64,000 bases of DNA from Erythrobasidium yunnanense (Eukaryota; Basidiomycota; Cystobasidiomycetes; Erythrobasidiales; Erythrobasidiaceae). The notes under the pieces are model-generated. The model saw nothing but the letters and a program-made list of their open reading frames with translations, was not told the origin of the DNA and did not search any database. A program made the translations under genes and the position numbers. This document shows, one piece after another, positions 24,051 to 36,735 of this stretch. The stretch is from contig BCJC01000006.1 of NCBI GenBank assembly GCA_001600175.1, forward strand, positions 1,863,973 through 1,927,972. Direction: 5' to 3'. How positions within the stretch are numbered: the first letter of the stretch is position 1; each line of letters starts with the position of its first letter.

Positions 24051-25609
24051 GTCGATACCGAGTACGAGTACAAGCAGCAGCAGTACGGCGACAGCGCAGA
24101 ACGGCGAGGCAGCAAAGGGCAAACGCAGCGAGGCAGAGCTCAAGCAGCTGCTGGAAGCAAAGACGGGTGAAGACAGCGAGAACAACGATACATAAAGCAT
24201 AATCCTGATGCAATGTGAACTGCCAGACCCTTCGGACGACGTAGCTCTGCGTGAGAAAGAAACGGCCCTCGTCGAGCTGGGCCAGCTGTACCGCGACCAG
24301 AAGTGGGCTGCGAACTGACCGGAAGAAGATCCTACGTCTAACTGACAAGTTGCACACAGAAACGCCGCAGCGCTGTCCGATGTTGTCCTCTCCTCGCGCT
24401 CGTTCATGTCGACCATCGCAAAGGCAAAGACGGCCAAACTCATCCGAACCCTCATCGACTTCTTCTCTGCTATCCCAGACAGTAGAGATACGCAGATCAA
24501 AGTCACGCAAGACAACATCGAATGGGCAAAGAGCGAGAAGAGGATATTCCTCAAGCAGAACCTCGAGACGAGGCTCGTGGCTTTGTAAGTATATACTTGG
24601 AAGTCTGGTAGACGGAGGAGCGCTGACACAGTGTACATCATGTACAGATACATTGACGCCGGCTCACACCGAGAAGCACTCACCCTCATCAACTCCCTTC
24701 TACGCGAACTGAAGCGTCTAGATGACAAGATGATTCTCACCGAAGTGCACCTTCTTGAATCACGAGTCAACCACGCCCTCGCAAACTTACCGAAAGCGAA
24801 AGCAGCATTGACGTCCGCAAGGACTGCTGCCAATTCCATCTATTGTCCACCCTTACTGCAAGCGCAGCTCGATCTACAGAGTGGTGTACTGCATGCTGAA
24901 GATAAGGACTACAAGACGGGATACTCGTACTTCTTTGAAGCACTGGAAGGGCTGTCGACACAGGAAGACCCGAGAGCTGTGTCTGCCTTGAAATACATGC
25001 TCATGTGCAAGGTCATGCTGAATCTGGTAAGTCAATACCTTATTCTGTAAGTAATATACTGAGCGTCTTGCACAGCCGGAAGACGTTGCAGCTGTCGTTA
25101 CGTCCAAGCTTGCGAAACGATACGCAGGGCCGGATGTAGATGCCATGCAAGCGGTAGCAAAGGCGCATGAGAACAGGAGTCTAGAAGAGTATCAAGATGC
25201 ATTGAAGTCGCACAAATCCCGTGCGTTATCTTCAGTGCTCAAGCCAGGAGTGCGCTGACCCGCTTGTTGTGCAGAGCTGTCCGACGACCCTATCATCCGC
25301 AACCACCTTGCAGCACTCTACGACACGCTGCTCGAGCAAAATATCGTGCGCGTTATCGAGCCTTACAGCCGTGTCGAGATCTCCTACGTTGCCGAACAAG
25401 TGAAGCAGCCCGTTCGCGAAGTTGAAAACAAGCTTTCGCAGATGATCCTCGACAAAGTCTTCTATGGCATTTTGGATCAAGGGAATGGATGCTTGATCGT
25501 ATATGACGAGCCGGAGGACGATAAGACGTATGAAGCGAGTCTCGAGACATTCAAGCATATCGGACAGGTCGTAGAGAGTCTGTATACCAAGGCGCAGAAA
25601 CTGCGTTAG
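24051..25609 (+). CDS. RPN6: 26S proteasome lid subunit Rpn6 (PSMD11)
   Basis: Lid subunit that clamps the 20S and 19S particles together. It starts [12 protein letters not shown] with a short disordered tail, then [89 protein letters not shown] and a C-terminal PCI winged-helix region ([38 protein letters not shown]), ending YTKAQKLR. Family order and size fit fully. Introns after EAKT and DQK are resolved by frame. It lies 6 kb from RPN3 in the same orientation, separated by DHH1 and the MFS gene. Confidence 0.96.
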
Positions 25610-25887
25610 TGAGTATGAGTGAGCGGGATGTAGCAATATAGAAAGTACTTCACGATGCAAAGAGGCGGAGTTTCGATTGAAGTGACAGTTGCGCTTGGAC
25701 CTTCGATCTTTTGCGGCCTGACGCCAGCGGTCGGACAGAGATGACAGCAACCGTTTCACCCTTTCCTTTTCGCCTCTCTCTTTCCTTCCAACTCGTTAAC
25801 TCATCTTTAAGCTTAATTGCATACCTCAAGTAATCTGCCTTGTTTTTCTGTCACGTTGACCTGGCTAGCATAGCTTGATCCAGCAAG

Positions 25888-28838
25888 ATGTCGACCGATA
25901 CGACGAGCGCTGCTGAAGCGACGAGCAAATCGACAGAAACATTTGTGACTGCTCTCGTCACAAACGCAGCCATCGCTGGCGTCCAGATTGCTGCTTTCTT
26001 CCTCATACGCACGTCCTTTCCGCGTATCTTTCAGCCTAGAGTAGACCTACCGCCTGAGAACAAGAGAAGCAAACCACTCCCTAGAGGTCTACTATCTATC
26101 ATACCGGAAATCCTGCTCGCAGATGATAAAGATATCATACGGTAAGCTGGCTGGATTTGTGGCTTAGACCGCGCGTAACAGCTGAGAGTGCTTCGCAGAA
26201 CAAATGGACTCGACGCATACCTCTTTGTGCGCTTCCTGAAGCTCATGACCTACCTCTTTGGCGGAATCGCACTCGTTACTTGGATCATCGTGCGTCACGA
26301 GACTATTCTTGGGTCGCACGGTACATATATTGATGTGCAGTGCTGTACAGCTCCTGCCAATCTATGGCACGTCTTCAGGCAGCAATCTTGGCCTGAACAT
26401 CTTCACTTTCGGCAATGTCGGCCTGAACCAGCAGAAACGCCTCATCGCACCTCTGATAATCTGCTGGGCGACCACATTATTCATTCTCTACATGATCAAG
26501 AGAGAATATGAATCTTTCATCATCACCCGCCAGCAATTCCTGACGAGCAAAGAATGGTCGACAAAAGCTCAGTCGCGCACGGTGCTGCTCACTGGCATTC
26601 CCGACGATTACTGCAATATCGAAGCGTTGAGAACCCTGACGGACTATCTACCTGGAGGAGTGCGCAAGATTTGGCTGGCGAGAGATGTGAAAGGCTTGGA
26701 CGACATATATGACAGGCGCACGAAGGCGGTAAAGAAGCTCGAGAGTGCAGACAACAAGTTGATTAAGTTGACGAACAAGCTAGTAAGGAAGAAGAAGGTG
26801 CCTAAGGAAGGCAACGCGGACCAAGAGAAGAACGAATCGATCGTATCCAGATACATCACCGAAGCCAAGCGACCCACTATGCGGACTGGCAAGCTTCCTT
26901 TCACTGGCCAGAAAGTAGACAAGGTTGAGTGGGCCATCGAAGAGATCGCGAAGACGAATAGCGAGCTCGAGAAATGCCGATCGGATATCCAGTCTTTCAA
27001 GCCCAAGTCATCCGCCTTTATTCTCTTCAACGATCAAATCGCAGCACACATGTTTGCGCAATGCCTAGCTCACGGCCAACCGCTCGCAATGAGCGGGCGC
27101 TTCATCAACGTCTCGCCGGACGATGTGATCTGGTCGACTCTCAACATCAACCCGTATTCTGCCGGACTACGCAAATTGATATCATACGCTATAACATGTG
27201 CAGTCATCATCTTTTGGTCTATCCCTACTGCATTCGTCACGTCTATATCCAATGTTTCCAACCTCTGCGCCTCTGTTTCGTGGCTCGGATGGCTATGTAC
27301 CCTTCCTTCGCCTATCAATGTGAGATCTCGGCAGTCACCCGTCCTACATGTATAGCTGACGATGAGTCATTTCAGGGTATCATACAAGGTCTTCTGCCGC
27401 CTCTCGCACTTATGGTTCTTTTCCTTCTATTGCCACCATTCTTCCGCTTCTTGGCGATCTTCGAAGGTATCCCTCTGCGATCGCAAGTCGAGCACTCTCT
27501 ACAACGACGGTATTTCGCCTTCCTCTTCGTACAAGGTTTCATCGTCGCAACTCTCGCATCTGGAATAATGGCTGGTATCCGACAGATCTCAGACAATCCC
27601 GCATCTACAGTCTCTCTGCTAGCTGAAAACCTGCCCAAAGCATCCATCTTCTTCCTCACGCTCGTAGTGACGAGTGGTCTATCAGGCGCTGCTGGCGGTA
27701 TTCTGCAAATCGTAAGACTCATACTGTATTACGTCAAGGTCATCCTACTTGGTGGAACACCCAGAAATCTGTACAAAGTCAGATACACGATGGAGGATGT
27801 CAAATTCGGCCAGCTCTTCCCCGCTCAATTACTCCTGGCAGTCATCGCGCTGGCCTATTCTACTATAGCTCCGCTAGTGTGCGGCTTCGCTACCCTGACA
27901 TTCGCGTAAGTCATAATATCACTCGAGTATACCGTACTTGCTAACGGCAATACGGTACTACAGCTTATGGTGGTTCTGTTATAAATACGTAAGCTCTTCG
28001 AAGACAAACCTCGCCCGGTTCAATCAGCAGCTAATATGTCGAACTCTCCTCAGCTCTTCCTCTGGGTCCTCGATCAGCCGGCTGCCGGCGAGACTGGTGG
28101 TATGTTCTTCAAGACAGCCATCAACCAGCTCTTTGTCGGCCTATATATCGAGCATCTATGCTTGTGAGTAGTTTAAATTCTTGCGTGCACCTTCGTTGGC
28201 TGACGATGCGCTGTAGGATCGGTCTTTTCTTCTTGGCGAGAAACGAAGCTGGCGATGTCTCTGCTGTCCCGCAGGCTGCTCTTATGATTGTCCTGCTTGT
28301 CATTACAATCCTCTTCCAGTTTACCCTGAAATGTAGGTGCCAAATGTCAACCTCGCTCACCAGACAAGCTGACCTTGACCTCCCAGCTGGATTCTCCCCT
28401 CTAGCAGAGTACCTGCCTCTCTCGATGGGAGAGGAGATGGGTCGCAACGAGGGCCGATATGCTCGCGAAATGGCAGAGGAGAAGCGACGCAATCAACCAG
28501 CCGGTACCGTTGGCGAGAAGCAGCCTCTGCGGCAAGCCAGCCCTACTCCTGAAGGCTCACCCGAGACGGTCTTCAGCGAGCGTGCAGAGCAACAAGCTGA
28601 AGAAGAGTACGACGAGTTAAGCGAGTTTGATGAGCATACTTTCCATCATCCCGCTCTGTACTACGGTCAACCTACGATCTGGCTGCCGAAGGACAAGTTT
28701 GGGATCTCCGAGGAGGCAGTCAGGAACGCGAAACAACGTGGCATAGACATCACAGACGAAGATGCTAAGATTGACGATAAGGGCAAGATTGAGATCTTCC
28801 GGGACACCCTTCCCGGTACCGACTTCAAGAAGGAGTAA
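25888..28838 (+). CDS. CSC1/OSCA-like calcium-permeable channel (RSN1/PHM7 family)
   Basis: Multispanning plasma-membrane protein of the CSC1/OSCA/TMEM63 family, which form osmotically or mechanically gated cation channels. The start is MSTDTTSAAEATSK. The N-terminal three-helix region includes IAGVQIAAFFLIR and LKLMTYLFGGIALVTWII. The cytosolic RNA-recognition-like domain runs from RTVLLTGIPDDY through PKSSAFILFNDQIAAHM. Then comes the 7-TM core with GIIQGLLPPLALMVLFLLLP, RRYFAFLFVQGFIVATLASG, FFLTLVVTSGLSGAAGGILQ and PAQLLLAVIALAYSTIAPLV. The soluble tail is acidic and ends LPGTDFKKE. About seven introns are inferred. One 54-nt candidate near 28334-28387 keeps the frame whether or not it is spliced. 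Fungal paralogues are several, so the exact orthologue is left open. Confidence 0.92.
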
Positions 28839-29248
28839 TCGTAACGCAGTAGTACAGTCGTTTAGCTGGTAGTTGCCCCTCTTATTTTCAGTACTGCAAC
28901 ATCCATTGTATCGCTAACTATCTCTACACCGTCAATCCAGTCATATTTCAGATGCTTCTACGCCACTTATTGCTGACTTCAGACAAGAGACGTCTTCACC
29001 GCAGCTGTACAGCTATTGTGTGCTCTTCGACGTGTAACTGACTGCGTATTTGACCAAACTGAAAGCGCCCAAATTGCCTTTCGCATTTTTTGGCTCTTGC
29101 CTACCCAACTCAGACTCGCTCGCTCGTTGTTTGCAAGAACGGCGAACAGCGACGACGAGCAGCACACAAAACATATCAGAATACGTCAAACGATAACGAC
29201 GACACAGAGGCATTGAGTTGCCTGGCTGGTCGAAAGCAAACGGCGAAG
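28839..29248. other. Intergenic between CSC1-like gene and TFA1
   Basis: 3' region of the channel gene and promoter of TFA1. Short overlapping frames only; nothing recognised. Confidence 0.5.
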
Positions 29249-31161
29249 ATGTCCCATGAAAGCGAGATTCGGACGCTGATCCAGACGACGCTGCGCACCT
29301 TCTATGAGGCGAAATATACCATAGTCATGGACCAACTCGTCCGCAAAGAGGCGTGGGTTTAGCCAACATTGGCCAGATCGTCTGCGAGCAGCCCTCGTTG
29401 ACCCTTGGGAGCTCATTTCCAGCATGCGAGATGAAGAACTCGCTGCACGTATTGGTCTCACCACCAAGGACGTGTACAAGCTCTCAAACAAGCTGTCGGA
29501 AGAGGGCTTTTTAGCTACGTAAGCTTGATTCGTCTTGCTCGCTACCCTGCCCTATTCACTCTAGACTTCGGTCGTTCCCTCATCCTTCTGGTTCCCGTTG
29601 AAGCATCTGCTGAACGATCTGGAACACCGTTGTTGACGCTTGAGTTTGCTGTTGCTGCTATAAAGCCATCGGCGCAACGAGGTGAAACCCGGCGCAATGA
29701 AGGCGACAGCCCGAACCTGGTACTATATCGATTATCAACGCACAATCGACAACATAAAATGGAGGATGTATAAAATCCGAAAAGTCATTGATGATAAACT
29801 CAGAAACGTTGGTATCACCATTTCTGGCGCGTTCCCTCAAAGCAAAGCTGACTCGCTGTGATATCGCGTAGGAGCTCGATCAGCAAGGTTACGTGTGTCC
29901 GAGATGCAAGACGCGCTTTACAACGCTTGATGCTGGAGCTCTTCTCGACTTTGCGACCAACTCAATGCGGTGTGACAGATGCGGCACAGACGTCGTCGAC
30001 AATGAGAATATAGACGATGTGAAGCGGAGCAAGGACCAGATGAGTAGGCTATTGGCTCAGACGAAATTGATTGTGGACGGCCTACGGAAAACGGAGAGCG
30101 CGCCTTTAGCAAAGTAGGCAATAGTTCCCTTTTACAGATGAGCTAGTCTTACGTGTCGATTCCTCCTCCTTCAGATTCGATATCGCTGCATGGCTGGACA
30201 AGCATCATCCGCTGCCCAAAGACGGCGAATTACCTATTCCATCGACTTCTGGGCCTGCGAAGGTTACTATTGAACTGGTGGATGGCGATGAGGATTCTGA
30301 GGCGAAGAAGAGACAGGCAGCAGAGGCGGAAGCAAAGAGAGTGCAGAACGCATTGCCAAGCTGGATAGAGAGGAGTACAATTACTGGAGAGCTTACCGCA
30401 GCGGGTGCTGCCCAAGTGCCGAAGCCAGGCGGTATCGTCATACAGAACGATGGCGCGACGAAAGATGGGACACCCTCACCCAAAAAGGCGACCAACAACG
30501 CAACAGACGATGTCGATGCATACTATGCCGCCCTCGCAGCTGCACAAGCTGCATATGCAAAAGCCGGCCAAGCGAATGCTAGCGCGTCAACGAACGCAGT
30601 AGAGAAAGAGGCGGCCTATGATGACTCTGCGTCTACGCATCAAGGCTCCCCGTCATCTGGCTCAGGAGGGCATTCGAAACTGGTCGATTCGGGGTACGAA
30701 GAATTCGGAGACGATGCTTTCTCAACGGTCTCACCTGCAAGCAATGCCGTATCGCCTGCAGCTGCAGATCTACCGTCGAAAAGCACGTCCCGCTTACCCA
30801 ATCTGCGGCCACCGTCGGCACTCAGCACACAAAGTTTAGGCAAGAGAAGTAGAGAGCCGAGTGAAGATGGAAGTCAGGATGGAAAGAAAGCCAGGACTCA
30901 AGAGACGACGCCAGTCGAGCCTCTATCTCCGGCGCTTGAACTGGCAGATATCGAGGAAAATGGCGATGTCGGAGATGATCCGATCCTAACAGGTAAGTCA
31001 CCTGATCTGCAATATCTATTCTTATGCTGATGTATGTTCTTCCCTCTTTGCTAGTCAATGGGAAGGAAATGCCATACTCCAGCATCACGGAAGACATGAC
31101 TGCCGAAATGACGCCTGAAGAATATCAGCTGTGGTGGGAGACGATGGCTGCTGCAGGCTAA
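29249..31161 (+). CDS. TFA1: TFIIE alpha subunit
   Basis: Large subunit of general transcription factor IIE, which recruits and regulates TFIIH at RNA polymerase II promoters. The winged-helix N-terminus MSHESEIRTLIQTTLRTFY is joined by introns to MRDEELAARIGLTTKDVYKL and then to WYYIDYQRTIDNIKWRMYKI. The zinc ribbon is CPRCKTRF with CDRC 23 residues after the first pair. After it come FDIAAWLDKHHPL, an acidic and Ser-rich linker, and a conserved C-terminal end EDMTAEMTPEEYQLWWETM. The second intron is about 143 nt, longer than most here. Domain order matches the family and the four zinc cysteines are intact. Confidence 0.93.
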
Positions 31162-31605
31162 GCTTCACAGCCCAAGGTCTCTCTAGCACCCCTGCGCATC
31201 TATATCCTTCCATTTCATACCTTTCAGTCAGTCGTCCTTCGCAACCACTGTATTCTCACAGGGATCCTGCTGTTATTTTTCATCTATCCGCAGTATCTTT
31301 ATTAGCTACTGCTATTGCTCTTCGTACTTCCTCACTTAGCATAGCCAGACCCGAAATCCTGTTGTAGCAGTGGAGGAAACTGTACATAGCAGCATGGTTT
31401 TCAAACTATGCGACTACACACCTGCAAAGAGGCTGTCTACATCTATAACGCCCTTATAGTTGCCCGTTCGAGGCTTCTCACTTCGATTGCCGTCAAAGCG
31501 TTTGCCTTTGTCGCGGTGCTCTCTGAAAGGCGCCAAAAGAATCCAAAAAGCTGAAAACATTATGGCTTCTTCTGCTGTCTTGTCTGCAATACTAACACTA
31601 CCATC
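31162..31605. other. Intergenic between TFA1 and P450
   Basis: 3' region of TFA1 and promoter of the P450. No gene is recognised. Confidence 0.5.
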
Positions 31606-33555
31606 ATGGCGAATCTCTCTGTTTCTCCCTGGGTCTTCGCTGCTGTACTCGTTTCTGGGCTGATCCTCTACCGGCTATACACAACCAGAGACAATGCAAA
31701 GTCCGCCCTCCCCCTGCCGCCTGGTCCTAGAGGTCTCCCTGTAGTTGGAATGACAGCGCAGGTGCTCGCGCCCGGCAAGAAGCATGCGACTCTCTTCTCG
31801 GAATGGGAAAAATCCATGGGCGGATCTGGCATCTTGCTCGTCCCTACGCTGTTCAGGAATCAAGTCATCATTAGGTAGGATCGCTCGGGACTTTGTGCGA
31901 ACCTGAATTGACGAAGTCTGCACAGTGACGCGAAGATTGCCCAAGCTTTGCTTGAGAAAAGAGGTCCAATGTATGCCGAACGAGCTGTAAGCACTTCCCT
32001 CTCACTTTATATACTATATACCTGTTCCTGAGCTTGCCTGCGAATGCAGCCAACCTACTTCTTCGACAAGCTCCGCGCAAACGGTCTAAATCTTGTCGCC
32101 ATGGAAGGCGGGCCTGCCGTAGAGAAGATTAGAAAGCTCTTCCATGAGGAGATGTCGCCTAAGGCGGTACCTGCTTGGGAAGAAACACAAACATCGAATG
32201 CTTACCATCTGGCCCGTGGCCTTCTCAACATGAAAGATGATCAAACGGTAGCAGACATCATAGAACGGTGAGTTGCCCTTCAATCATACCTACTGTCGTG
32301 CTTTCTGACGCGCAAAGCAGAGCACAGAAGCAGTTGACGATACGAACGTTCTGCGGAAAAGTCTCAGCCGAAATGTTCCAGAGTGTTACGGACTTGGAGC
32401 GGGAACTTGACTCAATTCCAGATCCTCCTATCGCTCCTTTACTCGATCTCTTCCCACTGCTTAAATCGATACCATACTGGCTGCCAGGCGGAGGCTACCT
32501 GAAGGACGTAACGCGATATCGACAACTTCAGACTAAGCTCTGGAACATGCTGCGAGACAACGTCAAGAAGAACGCTGTGCGTGGATGACTCGTCGGTCAA
32601 AAGTTAGCACTGACTGTTCCGACAGACCGACTCTTCCCAGCCTACAACAATATGGGGCAACCTGTACAAAACCGATGCCTTCGCAAGGTACGGTTTCACA
32701 GATGATGAGGCAAGCTATATCATCGGCCATCAGCTTGGGTCAAACTTTGTCGTAAGCGTTAAGCAGGCTTTCGTTATCAGTGTAATGTCGACTAACTGTA
32801 CGATCAGCCTGCCGCATTACTCGAAGTCTTCGTGCTGGCCATGCTTCGGTTCCCCGAGGTGTACAAGAAGGCTCAAGAGGAGATCGATCGGGTAGTAGGC
32901 AGAGATCGCTTGCCGACTATGGAGGATGAGCAATCCCTGCCGTATATCAGGGCACTTCAACTCGAGCTTCTACGCTGGCGGCCTGTGGTGCCTCTAGTAC
33001 AGCCTCACATAGCTTCGCAAGAGGATGAATACAACGGCTACCGTATCCCGAAAGGCTCGCTTATCTGGCCAAACTTGCAAGCTATGAGCAAGAATGAAGC
33101 CATCTACCCGTACCCTGAACAGCTCAACCCCGAACGGTTCTTGAACAAGGATGGCTCGTTTGCGAGACGCGACGAGATTAGCATCTTCGGATACGGACGG
33201 CGGTAAGACGTTATGAGTTTGAAGGGTGTAAGTAGCGTGCTGACACCTGCTTGCAACAGACGCTGTCCCGGAGCGTACCTTGCGAGCCCCATCTTGTTCA
33301 TCAACATAGCAACTCTCGTCTGGGCGATGGACATTTCGCTGCCAGAGGGAGTGACGGAACTACCCTCAGACGATATCGAGACATGGTTCACCTACATCAC
33401 CTTTGTGTAAGCGCAAGTCAACCTTGAGAGTAAGCAGGAGTGACTGACTGGAAACGATACGCAGCGTGCCTCCGCCTTTCAAAGCCAAAGTCTCGCCAAG
33501 GGACAACCATGTGCAGACACTTCTAGCGGAAGCAGGCGGGGACTGGTTGCCATAG
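31606..33555 (+). CDS. Cytochrome P450 monooxygenase-like protein, altered I helix
   Basis: Membrane-anchored microsomal P450. An N-terminal helix (VFAAVLVSGLILYRLY) is followed by the Pro-rich hinge LPLPPGPRGLPVVG. The K-helix E-x-x-R is in ELLRWRP, the PERF-like motif is PERFLN, and the heme-binding loop FGYGRRRCPGAYLA has its Cys ligand; part of the loop lies across an intron. It resembles the fungal CYP64-like group. The I helix, however, reads HQLGSNFVPAALLE instead of A-G-x-D-T-T, so the conserved acid-alcohol pair for oxygen activation is replaced by Asn and Phe. It may be an enzyme of altered chemistry or reduced activity. It ends GGDWLP. Intron boundaries on both sides of the I helix fit well. 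Confidence 0.92.
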
Positions 33556-33790
33556 TCGTTATACCCGTGTAGATAGACTACTCTCAGATAGGGTTTCTAG
33601 CAACGGGAGTCGCAAAGGCTGTTTGCAGCCAGAGTCTTTTGTGGAGAGCTGACTTCTATGTATGCTTGCTACGAATGCTAATCTATGCTTATCAACAATA
33701 TGAATACGTACTATGCACAAGGAGAGAATTAGGGTACTGCTGACTATAAACAAAATGCTTTTTATGCTGAACGAGATCTGGTATCAAGGT

Positions 33791-36735
33791 CTAATCACGA
33801 CCGCTGGAGAACATGTTACCGTGACCAATGACACGTGGACGTGCAAGAACAGAGTTTGCGGTTCGGCAAGTGCACCCGCATTTGTCGCAAGCCTACCAGA
33901 AAGAAATTAGCCTGGCGAGTTTAAAGGGCACAGTGGACCACGCTTACTTTGCCTGCGGTCTGGCCAGTCTGATCCTTTGGCGCGAGCGTGGCATCTTTGT
34001 CCTTCGTCTGTTGAGCAGCATCTAGCTCAACCTTCAAGGTCATCACCAACTTCTCCAGATCAATAATCTTAGCTTTATAAGCTGCCTCCGCTTTGGCTGA
34101 AAGACCAGGTGCCGTGAAAGTACGAGCTGAATTTGCAGAGTGCGGAGGAGTTGGCAGACCATAAGCTGTTTTGTTGGTGTCCTCATTGGGCGCAGATGAG
34201 CTTAGAACGACAGGCGTGCCAGGAGGAGGCGATGCACCACTCGAGCCATCGAAGAAGACGAAAGAAGCTGTATCTGGAGTGCGTGCTCCCTCGCTGATCG
34301 CGCCACGTTTCTTGGACTCTATTGCGCTCAAGTTTGCAAGAAAGTCATGAGGCATACTAGATATCATCATTGACACCGGTCTCAGACTGAGACTGGGTGC
34401 CAGAGCGATCGGTGAAGGCTTCTTCTGAGCGTTAACGGCTGTTTGTCGTTCAGGCGGGTCTGGGAAGACAGGGATGTCTACTGTATCGGGGGAAGGCGCG
34501 GCGAAGGTGACTGTAGGTGGAGCTGAAACATTGGCTTTGCGAGTTGCTTCAGTGAGAGGGATACTGCGAGGTGTGGTTGCTTCTGCGCCTGAATGGCCAG
34601 CTTGCAAGCTCGAGAAGGGAAGGGAAGTGTTGTCGATCGGGTTTGAAACAGACCTAATGGTCGTGACGGGAGACGGCAAATCAGGCGAAACCGAACGGTT
34701 GTTGAGCAGAGGAGCACCGTCGTCTTTTTGCTTGAAAAGCTTCAAGAATCCACTCTTTTTACTCTTGACTGCCTTCGAGAACGCTTGCGATGCAGCTTGT
34801 GGCGCTGGCTGCGACGATAGAGGTGGAAGTGGGGGAAGTGATATCTTGACTGGAGGTGCGTTGGCTGCGGGAGATGCATTGGTGGGGCGATTGCTACTGT
34901 TGCCGATCCGATCCTTTTCCCGCTCTCTGGCCGCATCCAGCGAAATTAGCTTCAAGCCATTGGGGCCTGCTGTCAAACACTAAAGTCAGCTGGAGCCAAA
35001 GTGTGGACGGTATGAGACCCTCACCTGTATACGAAGACGGGTCGTTTGCCTTTGGTGTTGGAGAAGGTAGAGAGCTGAGCGAAGTCACGGAGGGCGAGGC
35101 AGTTGGTTTCGTATGAGATGTAGCGGTCGTCTGGACGCTGCAGCCGCTGTCTTTGGTGACAAGAGGAGGTCGCTTGCGAACAATGACATCTACCCTTTTT
35201 ATGCGCTCAGACGATGTAGGTTCAGGAGGAGTAGAAGGTCTCGCTGCGGCCGCACTGCGGGCGGTTGCGGCTGAAGAGCTTGGTAGACTGCTGGAGAACG
35301 CAGCTTCTGCCGTGATGCTCCTTCTTCTAGCAAGATGTGCAGCTTTAGACGTATCGGGTTTCGAGGAGGAGAGAGATGTGCGAGAGGCTTCGAAGAACGT
35401 TTGTGCAGTTGCGGAAGCAGGATCGGGCGAACGAGTCCTGACGATGTTCGAAACAGTCATTGTAGGTTGCTCGAAGGAGGTCTTGGCGGACGAAGCTGAA
35501 AGAGCCGAAGGACGTATACTATCCTTGCTAAATGAGCGTGGCATGCTTGAGGAAGCAGCGGCTTCATCCGATATCGTCTTTGCATTCCCGGCCGCCTTCG
35601 TCTCCATTGCCAGTCCAAGCCCTTGTAGCGCGCTCAAGTCTCCTTTGGCAGTTGCTGCTCTGCTTGTAGTCATAGTAGCGGCACTTGCTGCGAGCCCAAG
35701 AGCTTCTCTAACACTCCTACTTCGCGGCGTCTTGGTTGCCATCTGCACTCTCCCTATCTCGAAGTCATCGTCGTTCCAGAAGGAAGTCTCTGACTCGGTC
35801 TCTTCGTTCCCTTCGCTAATTCTGGAAGGGTCGAGCTGCCATGGTGCCGGCGAAATATGCTTCATCTTCGGACCAAGGAATGACTGCATTCGTTGTAGAG
35901 AGGTAACGTTCTCATCATCAACAGGTGAGAGGCAGACGGAAGACGAGTATGAACCCTGCGAGGATCTCCGCCTGGCATGAGATGCCTCTGTGATGGTTGC
36001 TATGTGTGCAGGGACAGCGGAGAGAGGGGCGGAAGGGAAGGATGTGTCGATCGGCGTGGTGACAGGTGGTGCTTGTGAAGGCGGAAGCGAGCGTGAAGTA
36101 AGTGGTAGGTCGAGGTGAGCATATCGGCTTCGCGCTGGATCGGGAGTAGCGGAGCGATGCTCTCCTGGCTGATAGAGCTGTTGAGGAGGGTTCTGTGTAT
36201 TGATAGCGAGGTTGCGAGCGTTGAGGACGCGCTTTACAGCTAGATTGGCTGTGGTCGGATCGCTTCGCTCCTGCTCTTCCGGCTGACCTGCATTCTTGTA
36301 TATACCGCCTTTGAGCATGTCTATACTGCCTCTACGCGCCTTGACTGTGCTATATGCCATCGGTACGTTCCCACCTTCTCCGTTCGCGCTGGGCACACGT
36401 GACACGATACGGACGGAAGCGACACTCAGTGAAGGAGAGTAGTCTGAGTCCTCAGTAGGATCTGGTGATGGAGGAGGGATGAAGTGCGTCTGAGGGTGAT
36501 GGTCGTCCTCGAGGTCACCGCCGCTGCTCTCCATTGAAGGGCTCCAGAGGCCATTGCTGGCTTCTTCCGCCATAGCTCTTCTCGCAGATTCAGAGATGTC
36601 GGCTGGCAGATGCGTGCTTGTATCGAGTTGGTTGTTGATGGTAGTGTGCGTCGTCAATGTGCTGTAGATGGATAGCGTCTGAGCTTTGCTGCGAGCGGAG
36701 AGCAGGTCTTCAATAGACGGCGACTGCGTATACAT
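33791..36735 (-). CDS. Large Ser/Pro-rich protein with Cys-rich C-terminal tail
   Basis: Uncharacterised protein of about 950 residues. It starts MYTQSPSIEDLLSARSKA (36735) and is largely disordered and Ser/Pro/Ala-rich, with a basic patch SGFLKLFKQKDD and a coiled coil AYKAKIIDLEKLVMTLKVEL near the C-terminus. One intron joins DPSSYT to AGPNGLKLISLDAA. The open frame would stop at 33921, but a good intron (donor GTAAGC, acceptor GGTAG) leads in frame to ACDKCGCTCRTANSVLARP and ends MFSSGRD at 33791. That C-x2-C-x-C-x-C cluster looks like a small zinc-binding end seen in some fungal proteins. The frame is open upstream to 37107, but the added residues look non-coding. Function unknown. Confidence 0.75.

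Noticed and set aside
34474-35980. Long plus-strand frames of 169 and 275 codons
   Set aside because: They are mirror frames of the Ser/Ala-rich minus-strand gene, caused by its biased codons.
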